From the NCBI GenBank assembly GCA_016713825.1, contig JADJOJ010000001.1:310001-374000 (forward strand): 64,000 nt of DNA, read 5' to 3'. This DNA is from Candidatus Leptofilum gracile. Lineage in GTDB: Bacteria; Chloroflexota; Anaerolineae; Promineifilales; Promineifilaceae. The translations under genes were made by a program, and so were the position numbers. The notes beneath the pieces are model-generated. The model was not told the origin of the DNA. It saw only the letters and a list, made by a program, of their open reading frames with translations, and did not search any database. This document shows, one piece after another, positions 46,798 to 56,499 of the stretch (its first letter is position 1; the number at the start of each line of letters is the position of its first letter).

Positions 46798-47448
46798 ATG
46801 AAAAGTACGCTGACCGCCAGCGATGTGCTGGCCGACATTGAATTTGAACTGATGCAGGGAGCCATCTCCCGCGATGCGTTTGGCCGCAGCCTGCAAGAAG
46901 TGCGCCAGCACCAAAGCAAGGTGCGGCAAGAGCTGTTTGGCAGCGGCCAGCAGGAACTGGATTTACGCGAGGCGCTCAGCCGCCAGTTCCAAATCAACGA
47001 TATGCTGCTGACGCTGCTGCAAGAGATGTCTGGCGGCTTTAGCGATATGCAGCAGCAGATTGAGTGGGTAGGGCAGGCACGCGGCGGCACCGACCAAAGC
47101 ACGGCGGCCCGGCTGGCCCGGGCGATGGCCGCCCCCAGCCAAACGGCCGAACTGCGCCCCACCCAACCGCTCAACGAAACGTCCCGCCCGGACTATTTGC
47201 ACCAGCAGATGGATATGCAGCCAAACGGCCGTCCCATACCCATTCTCAACGGTCTTGTCCGACGGCTGCGTACCGGCCTGCACAGCCTGGTGATATTTTA
47301 TGTCAACAAATTGGGGAAGCAGCAAACGGCCGTTAACCAACTCCATGCCGACTGGCTGCAACACCTCAACGCCCTGGTGCGCCACCAGCAAGAAGAGATT
47401 CAGCAGCTTACCGCCAAAATCGCCCAGCTAGAAGCAGTCAAAGAGTGA
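46798..47448 (+). CDS. Hypothetical coiled-coil protein of the glycan cluster
   Basis: I do not recognise a family for this 216-aa product. It is helical: an N-terminal amphipathic part (DVLADIEFELMQGAISRDAF), a middle region, a weakly hydrophobic stretch near residue 158 (LHSLVIFYVNKLG), and a C-terminal Gln/Glu coiled coil (HQQEEIQQLTAKIAQLEAV). The ATG at 46798 is preferred over a TTG two codons earlier. It is coupled to the next methyltransferase (stop and start are adjacent), so it may be an adaptor for the glycosyltransferases. Confidence 0.6.
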   Translation: MKSTLTASDVLADIEFELMQGAISRDAFGRSLQEVRQHQSKVRQELFGSGQQELDLREALSRQFQINDMLLTLLQEMSGGFSDMQQQIEWVGQARGGTDQSTAARLARAMAAPSQTAELRPTQPLNETSRPDYLHQQMDMQPNGRPIPILNGLVRRLRTGLHSLVIFYVNKLGKQQTAVNQLHADWLQHLNALVRHQQEEIQQLTAKIAQLEAVKE

Positions 47449-47450
47449 TT

Positions 47451-48164
47451 ATGTCAATTCGCAACAAGCTCATGCCCTACGACCTGTACGAACGCCACAC
47501 CGTCGTCGGCCAGCTGCTGCAAAAAGCATTGGGCCGCGACAACAGCCAAACCGTCCTGGATGTAGGCGGTCGCAAAGCGCTGCTGGCACGGTTCTTACCC
47601 TTCCCCACCACCGCCATCAACCCGGATGGCACCGGGCATCTTTTGGGCGACGGCGGCCAGCTGCCCTTTGCCAACAACAGCTTCGACGCTGTGGTCAACC
47701 TGGACACGCTGGAACATCTGCCCAGCCAGACGCGCCTGCCGTTCATTCAGGAATGCCTGCGCGTGAGCCAAAAGTGCGTCATCATCGCCGCACCGTATGG
47801 CTCGCCAGAGCATATGCAGCTGGAAAAAGCGCTGAATGCGCAGTACCAGCAAGCCGTGGGAAAACCCCATCCGTACCTGAGCGAGCACGTGGCTTTTGGC
47901 CTGCCCAGCCCGGAGCAGTTGCAGCAGTTTGTAGAGGCGTTACGGCCGTTCCCCACCCAGCTCTCTTACGCAGGCGACTTCACCTGGCAGGGCCGCAGCT
48001 TTGCCCGCGCCGTCCGCGCCCACCAGCAGCCCCGCCTGCTGGCCCGCCTTACCAATTTGTACAACCAACTTTCAGGCATGGCCCTCTTCCACCCCATCAA
48101 CCTGAGCCAAACAGCCCACCCCACCACCAACCGCTTTTACCTGGTCATCACCAAACAGACCTAA
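47451..48164 (+). CDS. SAM-dependent methyltransferase
   Basis: The 237-aa product has a methyltransferase core with motif I degenerate (TVLDVGGRKALLARFLP), then LLGDGGQLPFANNSFDAVVN and LDTLEHLPSQTR, as in Methyltransf_11-type enzymes, and ECLRVSQKCVIIAAPYGSPE. The C-terminal half is longer than usual. I use the ATG at 47451; a GTG at 47445 overlaps the previous stop. It belongs to the glycan operon starting at 43171. Confidence 0.78.
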   Translation: MSIRNKLMPYDLYERHTVVGQLLQKALGRDNSQTVLDVGGRKALLARFLPFPTTAINPDGTGHLLGDGGQLPFANNSFDAVVNLDTLEHLPSQTRLPFIQECLRVSQKCVIIAAPYGSPEHMQLEKALNAQYQQAVGKPHPYLSEHVAFGLPSPEQLQQFVEALRPFPTQLSYAGDFTWQGRSFARAVRAHQQPRLLARLTNLYNQLSGMALFHPINLSQTAHPTTNRFYLVITKQT

Positions 48165-48250
48165 GTAAGCGGCCAACAATAACTTCCCATTTTAGGTGGC
48201 CGCTTACTGCTAAACCGTCCGCACAATTCCGTAAACTTATTTGCGGACGG
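48165..48250. terminator. Two hairpins between convergent methyltransferase genes
   Basis: GTAAGCGGCCA (48165-48175) pairs with TGGCCGCTTAC (48197-48207), and CCGTCCGCA (48215-48223) pairs with TGCGGACGG (48242-48250). The spacer is only 89 bp, so they probably end transcription from both sides, though T runs are weak. Confidence 0.6.
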
Positions 48251-48253
48251 TCA

Positions 48254-49024
48254 CTAACCAGCGGGCGTGCCCCGGAACGTGCCAGACACACAAATCAGGC
48301 CGCTCAGCAGCGTCGGCCACCAGTTGCGCAGCCAGATGAAATTGCGCCCCACGCCCAGCCGCTGCTCTGGCTTAAAGCCGCCAATCTCATACAAAATCTC
48401 AACCTGCCGAAAGGTGAAATAGTGCACATGCCCGGCGTCCAGCATCGGTGTTTCCAGCGGATTGAGGGCAAAGCCTTCATTGGGCAGCCAGGGGATGGCC
48501 GTGTTGGGGGCGCGACCGCGCAAAATGTTGAGCCGCTGCGGCAAGAAGCCCACGTTGGGCGTCACCGTTACCAGCTGCGTGCCCGGCTTGGCTAATCGTC
48601 CCAAAATCCGCATCGCCTCAATCACGTCTACCACGTGCTCAATCACGTCGGCCCACACAATGCAGTCGAAGGGGGGAACGGCCGTTTCCAGCAAACTCTC
48701 CAGCGGCTCACTCAGCACACGGCAGTTGGGCAAATGAGCCAACGCCCGCTGCGTCCGGGCCGCCCGCACCGCCGACAGCTCCGTGCCCACCACCTCGTCG
48801 TAATGGGGGGCCAGCGCCGCCAGCACATCCCCCTGACCGCAGCCAATTTCCAGCAGACGGCCGCCGGGGCGCGCCAAATGCAGCAGCGCCTGTTTGCGAT
48901 CCGCTGGCCAGCCATTTAAGGTGACAGGCTGAACCGTAATCTGTTCATCCGCGGCCACATGCTCATTTTTGTACAGCTGGTCGTACTTTTGCACCAGCTT
49001 GTCTGATACCGGTTTGTTGCTCAT
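48254..49024 (-). CDS. SAM-dependent methyltransferase
   Basis: The 256-aa product has motif I LLEIGCGQGDVLAALAPHY (near residue 56), GTELSAVRAARTQ, then FDCIVWADVIEHVVDVIEAM and LAKPGTQLVTVTPN, as in Methyltransf_23-type enzymes in glycan clusters. It is the last gene of a minus-strand group of four (48254-52198), the others being glycosyltransferases. The C-terminus (FIWLRNWWPTLLSGLICV) is hydrophobic and may touch the membrane. Confidence 0.82.
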   Translation of the reverse strand: MSNKPVSDKLVQKYDQLYKNEHVAADEQITVQPVTLNGWPADRKQALLHLARPGGRLLEIGCGQGDVLAALAPHYDEVVGTELSAVRAARTQRALAHLPNCRVLSEPLESLLETAVPPFDCIVWADVIEHVVDVIEAMRILGRLAKPGTQLVTVTPNVGFLPQRLNILRGRAPNTAIPWLPNEGFALNPLETPMLDAGHVHYFTFRQVEILYEIGGFKPEQRLGVGRNFIWLRNWWPTLLSGLICVSGTFRGTPAG

Positions 49025-49042
49025 AGGTTTTCCTTGCCAAGA

Positions 49043-50283
49043 TCATGCTCTGGAACGAGCAATCGTATCTGCGTAAATCTGCCGCACCCGATCCGCCACA
49101 ATATCCCAGGTGTAGTTGGCCAGCACTTTTTGCCGCCCCGCTGCGCCCAGCGCCGCCCGCTGGGCCGGATTCGCCAGCAGCGTTAGCACCTGCGCCGCCA
49201 TGCTCGCCGGATCGCCGTAGCGGAACAGCAGCCCATCCTGCCCCGCGTCGATGAGCGAGGCCAGCGCCCCCACATCGGCACCGATGACCGGCTTGCCCGC
49301 CGCCCACGCCTCGGCAAAAACAATGCCAAACGATTCGTTGCCGGAAGGGTGTACTAGCAAATCGGCCACGGCCAGCAATTCCGGCTTTTCGCTTTCGGGG
49401 AAGTCGTTGATAATCTGGATTTGGGCCTGCTGGGCCGGGGGCAGGGCGGTGATGAGCTGGTCGAGTGTGGCTGAGTAGTTGGTTCTGGCCCCGGCCAGCA
49501 GCAGGTGGACGTCGGGCTGCTGCGCCCAAATGTGGGGCATGGCGGCAATCACCGTGTCCAGCCGCTTTAGCTCGGAGTGGCGGCAAAGGACGAGGATGAC
49601 CGGTTTGTCGCCCAGCTGGTATTTGTCGCGGAGGGTACGGCCGTTCCCCACCAAAAACGGTGCCACGTCCACGCCCCCGCCAATCACCTGAATCTTCTCG
49701 GGCGTCACGCCTTTGCCCAGCAGATATTCTTTCTCAAACTGGGTCAGCGCCAGGTACGCATCCGCCTGCTTGATGGCGTCGATGATCAGCTTGCGGTCGT
49801 AGCCCCAGGCATCCCCGGTGTGGATCGCCCCAGCAGAACCACCGGCTTGCCGCTGCGCTTTGCGCCCGCCACGGCCACATTCATGTGCAAAAACGGAAAA
49901 GTGGAGGCCATAACAATCGCCGCTGGCTGGCGGGCAATCTCGTCGGCCAGGCCCCAGATGATTGGCCCCAGCTGGATCGCCCGCGCCCAATCGTGGTACG
50001 GCAGCTTGAGCCGGTGCGCCCCGTGCGCCCACAGTCGGCGCAGCCCGCGCAGCCCGCGATAGACCGGGAAGCGGCGCACCGTGACGCCGTTGATCGTTTC
50101 TGTGCCCACGGGCAGCGGGCCGCCCTCATCCCGCCAAAAGTAGCCCGGCTTGGTGACGGCGGCGGTGAACACGGTGACGTCGTCGCCGTGCCGCTGGGCC
50201 ATCTGTTCCGACAAATTTTGGGCCAGCCATTCGGCCCCGCCCTTCACGGGATGGTACGCCTGGACGACGTGCAAAATTTTCAT
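49043..50283 (-). CDS. GT4 glycosyltransferase (frame break at a G/C run)
   Basis: Repaired, the product is about 413 aa. It has MKILHVVQAYHPVKGGAEWL at the N-terminus, the C-domain ILVLCRHSELKRLDTVIAAM, and the donor-binding HPSGNESFGIVFAEAWAAGK. The frame breaks at the C4 run 49828-49831 (plus strand); one added base joins GKPVVLLG to AIHTGDAWGYDRK without a gap. The start overlaps the stop of the upstream glycosyltransferase gene (50280-51296), so they are coupled. It transfers a sugar from a nucleotide donor in surface-glycan synthesis. Confidence 0.87.
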
Positions 50284-51296
50284 GCGCCACCCTTCAGCGC
50301 CGTTTGGTAGACGGTGCGGTAGGCGTCAATCATCTTTTCCAGGGAAAACTGCTGCTGGCCGAGGCGAACGGCCGTTGCCACCATTCCCGCATAATTCGCC
50401 ACCAGTTGGTCCACCGCCTGCCCAATCGCCTGGGGCGTAACCGCTTCAACCACCGCGCCGCAGCCAGTTTCGGCCACGGTGTCGGCCATCGGGATCGCCT
50501 GGCTCACCAGCACCGGCTTGCCTGCCGCCAGCGAATCCAGCAGCGAGTGCGGGTACGCCTTGACAATGCCCTCGGCGCTGGCCAGATTGACGGTGGCGTG
50601 CACGGTGGCCAAAATCCCGTTCACGTCCACCAGTTCATCAATCACCAGCACCCGGTCGGCCAGGTTATGCGCCGCCACGCGCCGCTGCATTTCGGCCAGA
50701 TGGTGGCCGCGCCAGAGAAAAATGAGCGCGACGTGGGGGCGCTGGGCGGCAAAGGCCAGCAGGGCGTTGATCCCTTTGCTTTGGAATTGGGGCACGGTCC
50801 ACGGGGCAGAGGCGACCAGCAGGCGCAGCGGGCCGTCGAGCGGCTGGGGGGTGTGGCTGAAACGGCCGTTCGCCACCCCAGCCCGCACCAGATGCACATT
50901 GGCCAGCCCCCAGCCGCGCAGCCGCTCATAGCTGCGTTCATCGGGGACGGTAACGGCCGTTAAGTGAGACAAAAAGCGGATGTTCGGCCGTTTCTGGCCC
51001 ACGCCGCTGCTAAGCGAATACACCACTGGCCGCCGCAAAAAGCGCAAAATGGGGAAGGGGAATGGGTCGGGGTTGTAAACGTGGTGTAGATCGATGTGGG
51101 CCTCGCGGCGGCGCAGCTCCGGCAGCTGGTGGAAGCCAAAGAGCAGCCGGGGCAGGTAAATGGGCGAGCTAATGTTGGGATTGAGATAGAGCAGCTCCCC
51201 GCCAAAAGCGCTTTGCAGCGCCGCAATTTCTTGCGACAGCGCCTCGGCCTGGGGCATTTTGGGCGGCAGGATGGTGAGGTGGTAGAGCACGTTCAT
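50280..51296 (-). CDS. GT4-family glycosyltransferase
   Basis: The 338-aa product has a GT-B layout: N-domain MNVLYHLTILPPKMPQAEAL, linker, then RLLVASAPWTVPQFQSKGIN, ALIFLWRGHHLAEMQ and VNLASAEGIVKAYPHSLLDS, the GT4-type donor region with E-x7 spacing, then AAGKPVLVSQAIPM. I use the ATG at 51296, which overlaps the stop of the GT2 gene upstream (ATGA), rather than a Met seven codons earlier. The acceptor is unknown. Confidence 0.82.
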   Translation of the reverse strand: MNVLYHLTILPPKMPQAEALSQEIAALQSAFGGELLYLNPNISSPIYLPRLLFGFHQLPELRRREAHIDLHHVYNPDPFPFPILRFLRRPVVYSLSSGVGQKRPNIRFLSHLTAVTVPDERSYERLRGWGLANVHLVRAGVANGRFSHTPQPLDGPLRLLVASAPWTVPQFQSKGINALLAFAAQRPHVALIFLWRGHHLAEMQRRVAAHNLADRVLVIDELVDVNGILATVHATVNLASAEGIVKAYPHSLLDSLAAGKPVLVSQAIPMADTVAETGCGAVVEAVTPQAIGQAVDQLVANYAGMVATAVRLGQQQFSLEKMIDAYRTVYQTALKGGA

Positions 51297-52198
51297 GTGG
51301 CGACTTTCCCAGTGCAATAAGCTAAGACGCGTTCATTTTGGCCGCCGAAACGGCCGTTCACCCCATCCACCAACGCCAGCCAGACCGCCCGCGCCGTGAC
51401 GCGCTGCCCACCCAGCCGCAGCTTGAGCGCCAGGACCAGCGTGTACGCCAGCCAGAAGGCGCGTAAACCAAGCCGCCAGCGGTAATGACTGCGCAAAAAC
51501 AACAGCCGGTTGCGCACGATGTAGTAGACATAAAGTGAGTTTCGTAAAGGGGCGGAGCGGCTGATGGTGTGCCTGGCCTCGGCACGGCGATCCACCGCGC
51601 AGACAAAGCCGTGCTGCCGCGCCCGCAGCGCCAAATCGGCCATCTCCGTGCTGAAGAAGTAACGTTCATCCAGCAGCCCCACCTGCCGCAGCATGGCGGC
51701 GCAGATGAGTACGGCCGTTCCCGAAACCGTCTCCACCACCTGCACCGGGGCCTCGTTGGGGAAGCTTTGTACGCGGGTTTGCAGGTGAAAGGCAGGGTTT
51801 TTGCCGCCAACGGCGACCAGTTCACCATGCTCATTCAAAAGCTGGGGCACCACCATGCCAATTTGGGGGTTTTCGTCGAGGGTTTGGCACAGGCGGTGGA
51901 CGGCCGTTTCCGCAATCATCGCATCATTGTTAAGCAGCAAAATAGGCGCATCACCCTGGGCCAGAGCAAACTCTATGCCCCCATTGGAGCCGCCGGAGAA
52001 CCCTTCGTTGGTTGCATTTTCGATCAGCTGCACGCCGGGCAGCGCCTGCCGGATTTGGGCCACATCGTCCCCTGTGGACGCATTATCGACGACGATGAGG
52101 AACGGCCGTACCTGCCGCCAATCCAGCATGGGGCGCAGGCAAGCTATCGTATCTTCAGCACCGTTCCAGTTCAGGAGAACAATTGAAACATCCATCAT
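51293..52198 (-). CDS. GT2 glycosyltransferase
   Basis: The 301-aa product has MMDVSIVLLNWNGAEDTIAC, VVDNASTGDDVAQIR, NEGFSGGSNGGIEFAL, ILLLNNDAMIA (DxD-like position) and DERYFFSTEMADLALRARQH, which match rhamnosyltransferase-type GT2 enzymes. The C-terminus (LGLRAFWLAYTLVLALKLRL) is hydrophobic, probably a membrane-associated helix. It is the first gene of the minus-strand group and is divergent from the GT4 gene at 52329. The spacer carries a GTGAAACGTGA word hairpin. Confidence 0.85.
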   Translation of the reverse strand: MMDVSIVLLNWNGAEDTIACLRPMLDWRQVRPFLIVVDNASTGDDVAQIRQALPGVQLIENATNEGFSGGSNGGIEFALAQGDAPILLLNNDAMIAETAVHRLCQTLDENPQIGMVVPQLLNEHGELVAVGGKNPAFHLQTRVQSFPNEAPVQVVETVSGTAVLICAAMLRQVGLLDERYFFSTEMADLALRARQHGFVCAVDRRAEARHTISRSAPLRNSLYVYYIVRNRLLFLRSHYRWRLGLRAFWLAYTLVLALKLRLGGQRVTARAVWLALVDGVNGRFGGQNERVLAYCTGKVAT

Positions 52199-52218
52199 GT
52201 TTGGGTCATTCGGATTTC

Positions 52219-52275
52219 GAAACGTGAAACGTGAAGCGTGATAAAAAGCTCACGTTTCACGTTTCACGCATCACG
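52219..52275. repeat. Word hairpin, GTGAAACGTGAAACGTGA family
   Basis: CGAAACGTGAAACGTGAAGC and GTGAT face CTCACGTTTCACGTTTCACG and CATCACG. It sits in the divergent spacer of two glycosyltransferase genes and is related to 3984-4020. Confidence 0.85.
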
Positions 52276-52328
52276 GTTTTTTTGACAGGCGCGGCATCTT
52301 AACATACCATCCCCAGCCGGACAAAATC

Positions 52329-53585
52329 ATGCGTATTCTTCAACTGGTTCACCAATATTTGCCCGACCACGTGGGCGGCACCGAATTGTATACTGTTTGG
52401 CTCAGCCGCGCCTTGCAGCAGCAGGGGCACGAGGTGGCTGTCTTTCATCGCCGCAGCGCGGAGGGCAGCGGGCTGGCCCGGCGTGAGGAGGATGGGATTG
52501 TGATTTGGTCGGCGTGGAACGGCCGTTTCCAACCCACCGACCGCCTCCTCTCCACCCTCCACAATGGCCCGCTGCTGGCCGCCTTCAACGAAGTGGTAGC
52601 AACCATTCAGCCAGACTTGGTTCACGTGCAGCACCTGATGGGCCTGCCAGCCTCCATTCTTCAGCAGGTGCACAAGCGAAACATACCCTACGTCATTACC
52701 CTGCACGATTACTGGTGGGTGTGCGCCAACAGCCAACTCCTCACCAACGACAGCCAGGAAATTTGCCACGGCCCCAAAGCATTCCTCAACTGCGCCAGAT
52801 GCGCCCTGGCCCGAGCCAACCAGCCATTGTTCCCCCCAGCGTTGCCCCTGGTTGCCGTGCCGCTGGCGCTGCGCAACAAACTGCTGCGCGACTGTGTTGA
52901 AAAGGCGGCGGCCTTTATTGCCCCGGCCAACTTTGTTAAACAATGGTATGTGTCGCAGGGCATTGCCGCGAACAAAATTCACGTGCTGCCGTGGGGGGTA
53001 GATTATCCGCCCAGGCCGGAACTGCCCGCGCCCACCCATTTTCGTGTGGGGTACATCGGCGGGCTTTCCCGGCAAAAAGGGGTGCATGTGCTAGTGGAAG
53101 CGTTTAACCAACTGCCAGAAACGGCCGAACTGTGGCTGGCGGGCGATCTTGAATTCGATCCTGGTTATGTTAAGCAACTCAAGGCAGCGGGACGCGCCAC
53201 CTTTTTAGGCAAGCTAAACCGGCAAGACGTGTGGCAGATGCTGGCCCAGGTGGATGTCATTGTGGTGCCCTCCCTTTGGTATGAGACGTTTGTCTTTGTC
53301 ATTTCAGAAGCGTTTGCTATGGGCGTGCCCGTGATTGCGTCTGATTTGGGCGTGGTGGGCGAGCGGGTGCGCCACGGGGTGGATGGCCTGCTGGTTGCCC
53401 CGGGCGATGTCGATCAGTTGGCCCACGCCATGCAAACCCTGCATGATGATCCGGCCTTGCGTGCCCGGCTGCGCCAAAATATCGCCCCAATCCCTACCGT
53501 GGCAGAGCATGGAACGGCCGTTGCCCACCGCTACCAAACCATCACCAAAGAATACCAATCGTCATCAGCCAAAAAAGTGACATGA
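52329..53585 (+). CDS. GT4 glycosyltransferase
   Basis: The 418-aa product has a GT4 structure: MRILQLVHQYLPDHVGGTEL, VHVQHLMGLPASI, YVITLHDYWWVCANSQLL with nearby Cys residues (CHGPKAFLNCARC), then RVGYIGGLSRQKGVHVLVEA and VPSLWYETFVFVISEAFAMG for donor binding. It resembles enzymes of the CpsF/WcaC kind in exopolysaccharide loci. It is followed by the ABC-2 permease gene on the same strand, 62 bp later. Confidence 0.87.
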   Translation: MRILQLVHQYLPDHVGGTELYTVWLSRALQQQGHEVAVFHRRSAEGSGLARREEDGIVIWSAWNGRFQPTDRLLSTLHNGPLLAAFNEVVATIQPDLVHVQHLMGLPASILQQVHKRNIPYVITLHDYWWVCANSQLLTNDSQEICHGPKAFLNCARCALARANQPLFPPALPLVAVPLALRNKLLRDCVEKAAAFIAPANFVKQWYVSQGIAANKIHVLPWGVDYPPRPELPAPTHFRVGYIGGLSRQKGVHVLVEAFNQLPETAELWLAGDLEFDPGYVKQLKAAGRATFLGKLNRQDVWQMLAQVDVIVVPSLWYETFVFVISEAFAMGVPVIASDLGVVGERVRHGVDGLLVAPGDVDQLAHAMQTLHDDPALRARLRQNIAPIPTVAEHGTAVAHRYQTITKEYQSSSAKKVT

Positions 53586-53647
53586 TGCTAAAATAGCCCG
53601 TCTGGCCGCTAACCCAGGCAGCCGAAAACAAGCATTGGTAAAAAAGT

Positions 53648-54553
53648 ATGGCTACAGAAACCAGAACAGAAAAACAAATGGTCAGCTATCGGCCAGAGCA
53701 CTTCGACAGTAACGACACCCAAACTTTGTGGGGGAGCGTGGTTGAACTGTACCATTATCGGTTCCTCCTGCGGAATCTGGTGATTCGCGATCTAAAAGTG
53801 CGCTACAAAAATTCACTTCTCGGCGTCATCTGGAGCTTGCTCAACCCCCTGCTGATGATGATGGTTTACACGGTTTTGTTTACGATTCTCATCCCAGATG
53901 AAACAATTCAAAATTACCCGGTTTTCATTTTGGTCGCCTTAATTCCCTGGCAAATGCACACAGGGGCGCTGAATGCCAGCGTCCATGCCATCACCGGCAG
54001 CGCGCCAATCATCAAAAAGGTTTATTTTCCGCGCATTTTGCTGCCCACGGCCACCGTGCTCGCCAGCCTGGTGAACTTTTTGCTGGCTTCACTGGTGCTG
54101 CTGGTACTGCTTTTTGTTTTTGGCGTAGGGATCAGCATTCACGCACTGTGGATTCCTTTAATTTTACTGACGCAGATCGTTTTTATGCTGGGGCTGGGTT
54201 ATTTGCTGGCAGCGCTGCAAACATTTTACCGGGACACCGCCATGATTCTGGAAGTTGGCTTGCTGGCCTGGTTTTTCCTGACGCCCATTTTTTACCCGTT
54301 TGAGCGCTTTGGCACACAGGCCGAAGTTTGGGGGATTGTGTTTAATCCGGCCCGGCTGATGCGTTGGGTAAACCCGATGGCCTCCATTGTGGATGGGTAT
54401 CGTACCGTGCTGTGGGGCAACGTAGGCGGTAACGGGCCAGCGGCGATGGATCCATTGGCGCTGCTGCGGACGTTTATAACGGCCGTTCTCATCTTCATCA
54501 TCGGCTATGCTGTGTTTAGCCGTTCTGAGCACCTTTTTGGTGAAAAATTGTAA
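53648..54553 (+). CDS. ABC-2 type polysaccharide exporter permease (Wzm/TagG/KpsM class)
   Basis: The 301-aa product has the class signature VIRDLKVRYKNSLLGVIWSL followed by LNPLLMMMVYTVLF, six membrane segments, and a FYRDTAMILEVGL loop with FFLTPIFYPFE. Such permeases export undecaprenyl-linked O-antigen, teichoic acid or capsule together with a Wzt/TagH ATPase. No ATPase gene lies next to it; the next gene is an LCP protein. The only ABC ATPase in the window is TupC, which belongs elsewhere. Confidence 0.88.
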   Translation: MATETRTEKQMVSYRPEHFDSNDTQTLWGSVVELYHYRFLLRNLVIRDLKVRYKNSLLGVIWSLLNPLLMMMVYTVLFTILIPDETIQNYPVFILVALIPWQMHTGALNASVHAITGSAPIIKKVYFPRILLPTATVLASLVNFLLASLVLLVLLFVFGVGISIHALWIPLILLTQIVFMLGLGYLLAALQTFYRDTAMILEVGLLAWFFLTPIFYPFERFGTQAEVWGIVFNPARLMRWVNPMASIVDGYRTVLWGNVGGNGPAAMDPLALLRTFITAVLIFIIGYAVFSRSEHLFGEKL

Positions 54554-54633
54554 CCACCCGGCCCCAGGCAACGCGCACACTACCAGATCGCTACGTGCGC
54601 GCTACGTCGTTTTTGGGGGTTGCTCGACCATGT

Positions 54634-54639
54634 TATAAT
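54634..54639 (+). promoter_or_regulatory. Possible -10 box before the LCP gene
   Basis: TATAAT stands 136 bp before the LCP start in the 222-bp spacer after the permease gene; TTTTTG 17 bp upstream is a weak -35 candidate. Nothing else was seen in the spacer. Confidence 0.35.
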
Positions 54640-54775
54640 GCCCCCGGCATAGACGGAAGCAAACACCCATCACCCATACCCCGCAACCAAGGGTAGCCTT
54701 TTGTCCTATGCGTTATCAAGAAATTTGGCTGTAGCGCAAATCGCAAAAACAGCTTTTGTAAAAAGCGTAACTACT

Positions 54776-56337
54776 ATGTCTCTCAAGCTAAAAAATTTCA
54801 TCCTGCGCCCCCTGACGGTAGGCATTTTATTGAGTCTGGTATTGCTGGTTCTGGCCGCCTGTGCCAGCGGCCAAAACGGCAGCCCGCTGCCAACCCTGGC
54901 CGCTACGGTTGCCGTTCAGGTGGCCAACAACAGCAGCACCGCCACCGCACCGGCCAGCGATACGCCTAGCGATACGCCCAGCCCTACCCCCACCGCCGAT
55001 TCAACGGCCGTTCCAGACCCCAACCCCACCGAAATCGATCAATCGACCGCCACACCCACACCCACCCACACGGCCGTTCCCACCGCCACGCCCACCAGCC
55101 TGCCACAGGTAGACCCAGTGCTCACCATCAGCGCCCCAGAAAACCTGCTAGAAGGGATTCCCACACCGTCTACGGCCGTTCCCACCGCCGTCCCCACCTT
55201 CGAAGTGCCCGACGGCACCACCAACATTCTGCTGCTGGGCAGCGACACGCCCATCGGCTCCGATGATACCCGCACCGACACCATGATCATCGTCTCCATC
55301 AACCCCGATGGCCCCACCGCTTCCATGATCTCCCTGCCCCGCGATCTGTTCGTTTACATCCCCGGCAAACTCATGAACCGGCTCAACACCGCCCTCTCCG
55401 TTGGCGGCGTCGATCTGCTTAAGCAAACCATCCTGTACAACTTTGGCATTCCCATCCATTACTATGCCCGGGTCGATTTTGAAGGGTTTAAAACGGCCGT
55501 TGATGCCATCGACGGCGTAGACATTGCCGTCAGCTGCCGCCTGCAAGATTGGCGGCTCATCTCCCCGAACTAGACCCGCAAGAGGAAGACAATTGGGAAC
55601 AGTTTGCCCTGGAACCCGGCCTCTACCACATGGATGGCGACACGGCGCTCTGGTTCGCCCGCTCCCGCCTCACCACCAATGATTTTGACCGGGGCCGCCG
55701 CCAGCAGCAGCTGCTGCGCGCCCTGCTCAACGAAGGCGTCGATCTAGGCCTGCTCTCGCAGTTCCCCTCACTCTGGGATGCGTACAAAGAAAACGTGGAA
55801 ACCGATATGGATATCGGCCGTATTTTGCAGCTGGCCACCCTGGCCCCCGCCATTCGCCAAAATGGGGTCCAGCACCTCTACCTGACGCGCGGCATTGAAG
55901 CGTGGGAAACGCCTGGCGGGGCCCAGGTGCTGCTGCCCGTCTGGGAAGGAAAGGACCATCTGCAAGAAACCTTCAGCCGCCTCTTCCGCGTGCCGGCTCT
56001 CAACCGAGCCAACCGCCGCCCCATCACCGTGGAGGTTGTCAATGCCAGCGGCAACCCAGACATGGCCCTGCTGGCGGCCGACAACCTGGCCTGGTACGGC
56101 TTTGTGCCCATCATTGGCGAAGAGGCTCCCACCCAGGAGGTGACCGAAATGTTTTACTATCGGCCCAACTTCAAAGATTCCTTCGACTGGATGATTAGCT
56201 GGATTTTCGACAAGTTCCGCAGCGAAATCCAGCTCACAGAAGATGATGCCTTTGCGTACGAATACAAGGTGGTCCTGGGTGAAGATTACAACCCCTGCCT
56301 GAACCAGCTGTTCCAGCCGCAAGAGTTCCTGGAATAA
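54776..56337 (+). CDS. LytR-CpsA-Psr (LCP) family lipoprotein/transferase (frame break at a C run)
   Basis: Repaired, the product is about 520 aa: a hydrophobic N-terminus with lipobox-like VLAAC, a long Thr/Pro/Ser spacer (residues 30-140), then an LCP domain with NILLLGSDTPIGSDDTRTDT, ISLPRDLFVYIPG (catalytic Arg region) and DTALWFARSRLTTNDFDRGR. The C-terminus is an LytR_C-like part (VEVVNASGNPDMALLAADNL). The frame breaks at C4 55563-55566; one C joins RLIS to PELDPQEED. LCP enzymes attach lipid-linked glycans to peptidoglycan, fitting the upstream glycosyltransferases and exporter. Confidence 0.87.
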
Positions 56338-56499
56338 CCAAATTTCCGCATTGCGAAAACGGCCGTTCACAGGCATAATCCGCAGCGAAACTGGCAGGTG
56401 GAAACGGCCGTTTTACAACCCACAACAATGCGAGACCCATTTTGCCTCGGCAAGCCAAGGTTACGCGTGTCTCTGCGCTGACACACAGGAGAGGAACCC

